Source: an uncultured Erysipelotrichaceae bacterium
Lineage (GTDB): Bacteria; Bacillota_I; Bacilli_A; RF39; UBA660
Assembly (NCBI GenBank): GCA_902797005.1
Contig: CADBRE010000041.1
Coordinates: forward strand, 1 to 5,492
Length of the DNA stretch: 5,492 bases
Direction of reading: 5' to 3'
The translations under genes and the position numbers were made by a program. The notes beneath the pieces were generated by a model that worked only from the letters and a program-made list of their open reading frames with translations, made no database searches and was not told the origin of the DNA. Positions 5,256 through 5,492 of the stretch are shown piece by piece. Position 1 is the first letter of the stretch. Each line of letters begins with the position of its first letter.

Positions 5256-5261
5256 TAAAGT

Positions 5262-5290
5262 TCTTGAATAAATGTTGGAAATGTGATAAT
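5262..5290 (+). promoter_or_regulatory. Candidate promoter downstream of the transglutaminase-like gene
   Basis: TGT-GATAAT (5282-5290) is an extended -10 with five of six consensus bases. Upstream, TCTTGA (5262-5267) sits at 17 bases and TTGAAT (5264-5269) at 15 bases, either giving a partial -35. Transcription would begin near 5297 and run into the terminator at 5380-5428. Confidence 0.45.
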
Positions 5291-5340
5291 ATGTATATAG
5301 CAAGAGAAAATTGCATAAAATAAAAACGGAAGAACATAAG

Positions 5341-5360
5341 ACTTGCAAGTGTCAAGTGTC
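5341..5360. repeat. ACTTG/CAAGT dyad with tandem AAGTGTC repeat
   Basis: ACTTGCAAGT (5341-5350) is a perfect palindrome. AAGTGTC occurs twice in immediate tandem (5347-5353 and 5354-5360), producing a second arm so that ACTTG-N7-CAAGT spans 5341-5357, the same spacing as in the tRNA-Ala leader at 4132-4148. Confidence 0.5.
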
Positions 5361-5379
5361 TCCCAAATCTTAAGGGAAT

Positions 5380-5428
5380 GAACACCTTATCTAGTTGCTA
5401 AATCTTCTGGTTAGGTGTTCTTTTGTTT
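5380..5428 (+). terminator. Strong intrinsic terminator
   Basis: GAACACCT (5380-5387) pairs perfectly with AGGTGTTC (5413-5420), followed by TTTTGTTT. The 25-base apical region can form a short inner stem, CTAG (5391-5394) with CTGG (5407-5410, one G-U pair). The T run occurs only in the plus direction. It ends either the transglutaminase-like transcript, 125 bases after its stop, or the candidate RNA beginning near 5297. Confidence 0.85.
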
Positions 5429-5492
5429 ATATTAATACTATAAGTAATATCACAAGTTGGAACAAAATAATCATTAATAAAAAAGCTATTAA
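5429..5492. other. AT-rich right flank without a recognised gene
   Basis: After the terminator there is only AT-rich sequence, with a weak dyad ATATTA (5429-5434) and TAATAT (5445-5450). No start codon with a ribosome site and no clear promoter is seen before the window ends; a gene may begin beyond the edge. Confidence 0.4.

Larger units (their letters stand above)
5297..5428 (+). ncRNA. Candidate small RNA or attenuated leader
   Basis: From the predicted start near 5297 to the end of the terminator is about 130 bases with no convincing reading frame. TAAGA (5337-5341) can pair with TCTTA (5368-5372), enclosing ACTTG (5341-5345) paired with CAAGT (5353-5357). GAAGAAC (5329-5335) is complementary to GTTCTTT (5417-5423), which spans the terminator's 3' arm and U run, so it could act as an antiterminator strand. 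I did not recognise a known riboswitch, T-box, 6S or SRP RNA motif. The alternative is simply the 3' untranslated region of the upstream gene. Confidence 0.25.

Noticed and set aside
5291..5323. Ten-codon reading frame starting ATG at 5291
   Set aside because: The ATG abuts the predicted -10 box, so it would be upstream of the transcript start, and no ribosome site is separable from that box.
5191..5385. Minus-strand 64-codon frame at the right end, Phe-rich and membrane-like
   Set aside because: It starts at a GTG inside the terminator arm without a ribosome site and runs into the 3' end of the transglutaminase-like gene; the hydrophobicity is explained by AT-rich antisense.
5297..5428. Known riboswitch, T-box leader, 6S RNA or SRP RNA
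   Set aside because: I looked for the T-box AGGGTGGNACCGCG core, the SRP GGAAGCAG-type loop and common riboswitch cores and saw none; only a generic structured region remains.
1..5492. UGA=Trp (Mycoplasma-type) genetic code
   Set aside because: The tryptophans examined in the genes are all TGG and every gene reads through with the standard bacterial code.
1..5492. Phage, transposon or CRISPR content
   Set aside because: No transposase, integrase or regularly spaced repeat is present, and the tRNA has no adjacent integrase or duplicated 3' end to suggest an attachment site.

Overview
The window is AT-rich DNA that reads like a chromosomal segment of a low-GC Gram-positive bacterium (Bacillota, probably Bacilli or an Erysipelotrichia/Mollicutes-related gut lineage; the lineage is inferred). 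Support comes from strong AAGGAG- and GGTGAT-type ribosome binding sites, housekeeping-type TTGACA/TATAAT promoters, U-tailed hairpin terminators, a tRNA with encoded CCA, and typical Bacillota families (YvcK, MraZ, DUF2974/Mbeg1-like). Every tryptophan checked is TGG and all visible stops are TAA or TAG, so nothing points to the UGA=Trp code. There is no sign of phage, insertion sequence or CRISPR.

Layout. 1-825 (minus): a flippase-like polytopic membrane protein (LPG-synthase transmembrane family), cut by the left edge. 826-960: a divergent intergenic region with promoters for both sides. 961-2863 (plus): a two-gene operon of a membrane-anchored VanY-type D,D-carboxypeptidase homologue and yvcK. 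2862-2893: a bidirectional terminator nested between convergent stop codons. 2885-3916 (minus): a DUF2974 alpha/beta-hydrolase. 4003-4184 (minus): a complete tRNA-Ala(UGC) unit with promoter, leader, gene and terminator. 4212-4701 (plus): an mraZ unit with a perfect-consensus promoter and its own terminator. 4737-5255 (plus): a small cytosolic protein with a transglutaminase-like Cys-His-Asp signature. 5256-5492: no convincing gene, but an extended -10 promoter, paired repeats and a strong terminator that together could be a small RNA or an attenuated leader.

Theme. Several genes touch the cell envelope: the flippase-like protein, the carboxypeptidase homologue, YvcK (UDP-sugar binding, wall and morphology control) and MraZ (regulator of division/cell wall genes). 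The most striking points are these. (1) The VanY-type protein has lost all three zinc ligands (Tyr231, Leu238 and Arg287 replace His, Asp and His) while keeping the surrounding fold motifs, so it looks like a pseudoenzyme, and it is translationally adjacent to yvcK. (2) yvcK is not in its usual rapZ-yvcK-whiA setting. (3) mraZ is detached from the division cluster and ends in its own terminator. (4) The protein after mraZ is a probable, otherwise undescribed transglutaminase-like enzyme. (5) A 17-bp dyad, ACTTG-N7-CAAGT, occurs both in the tRNA-Ala leader and in the candidate RNA at the right end.
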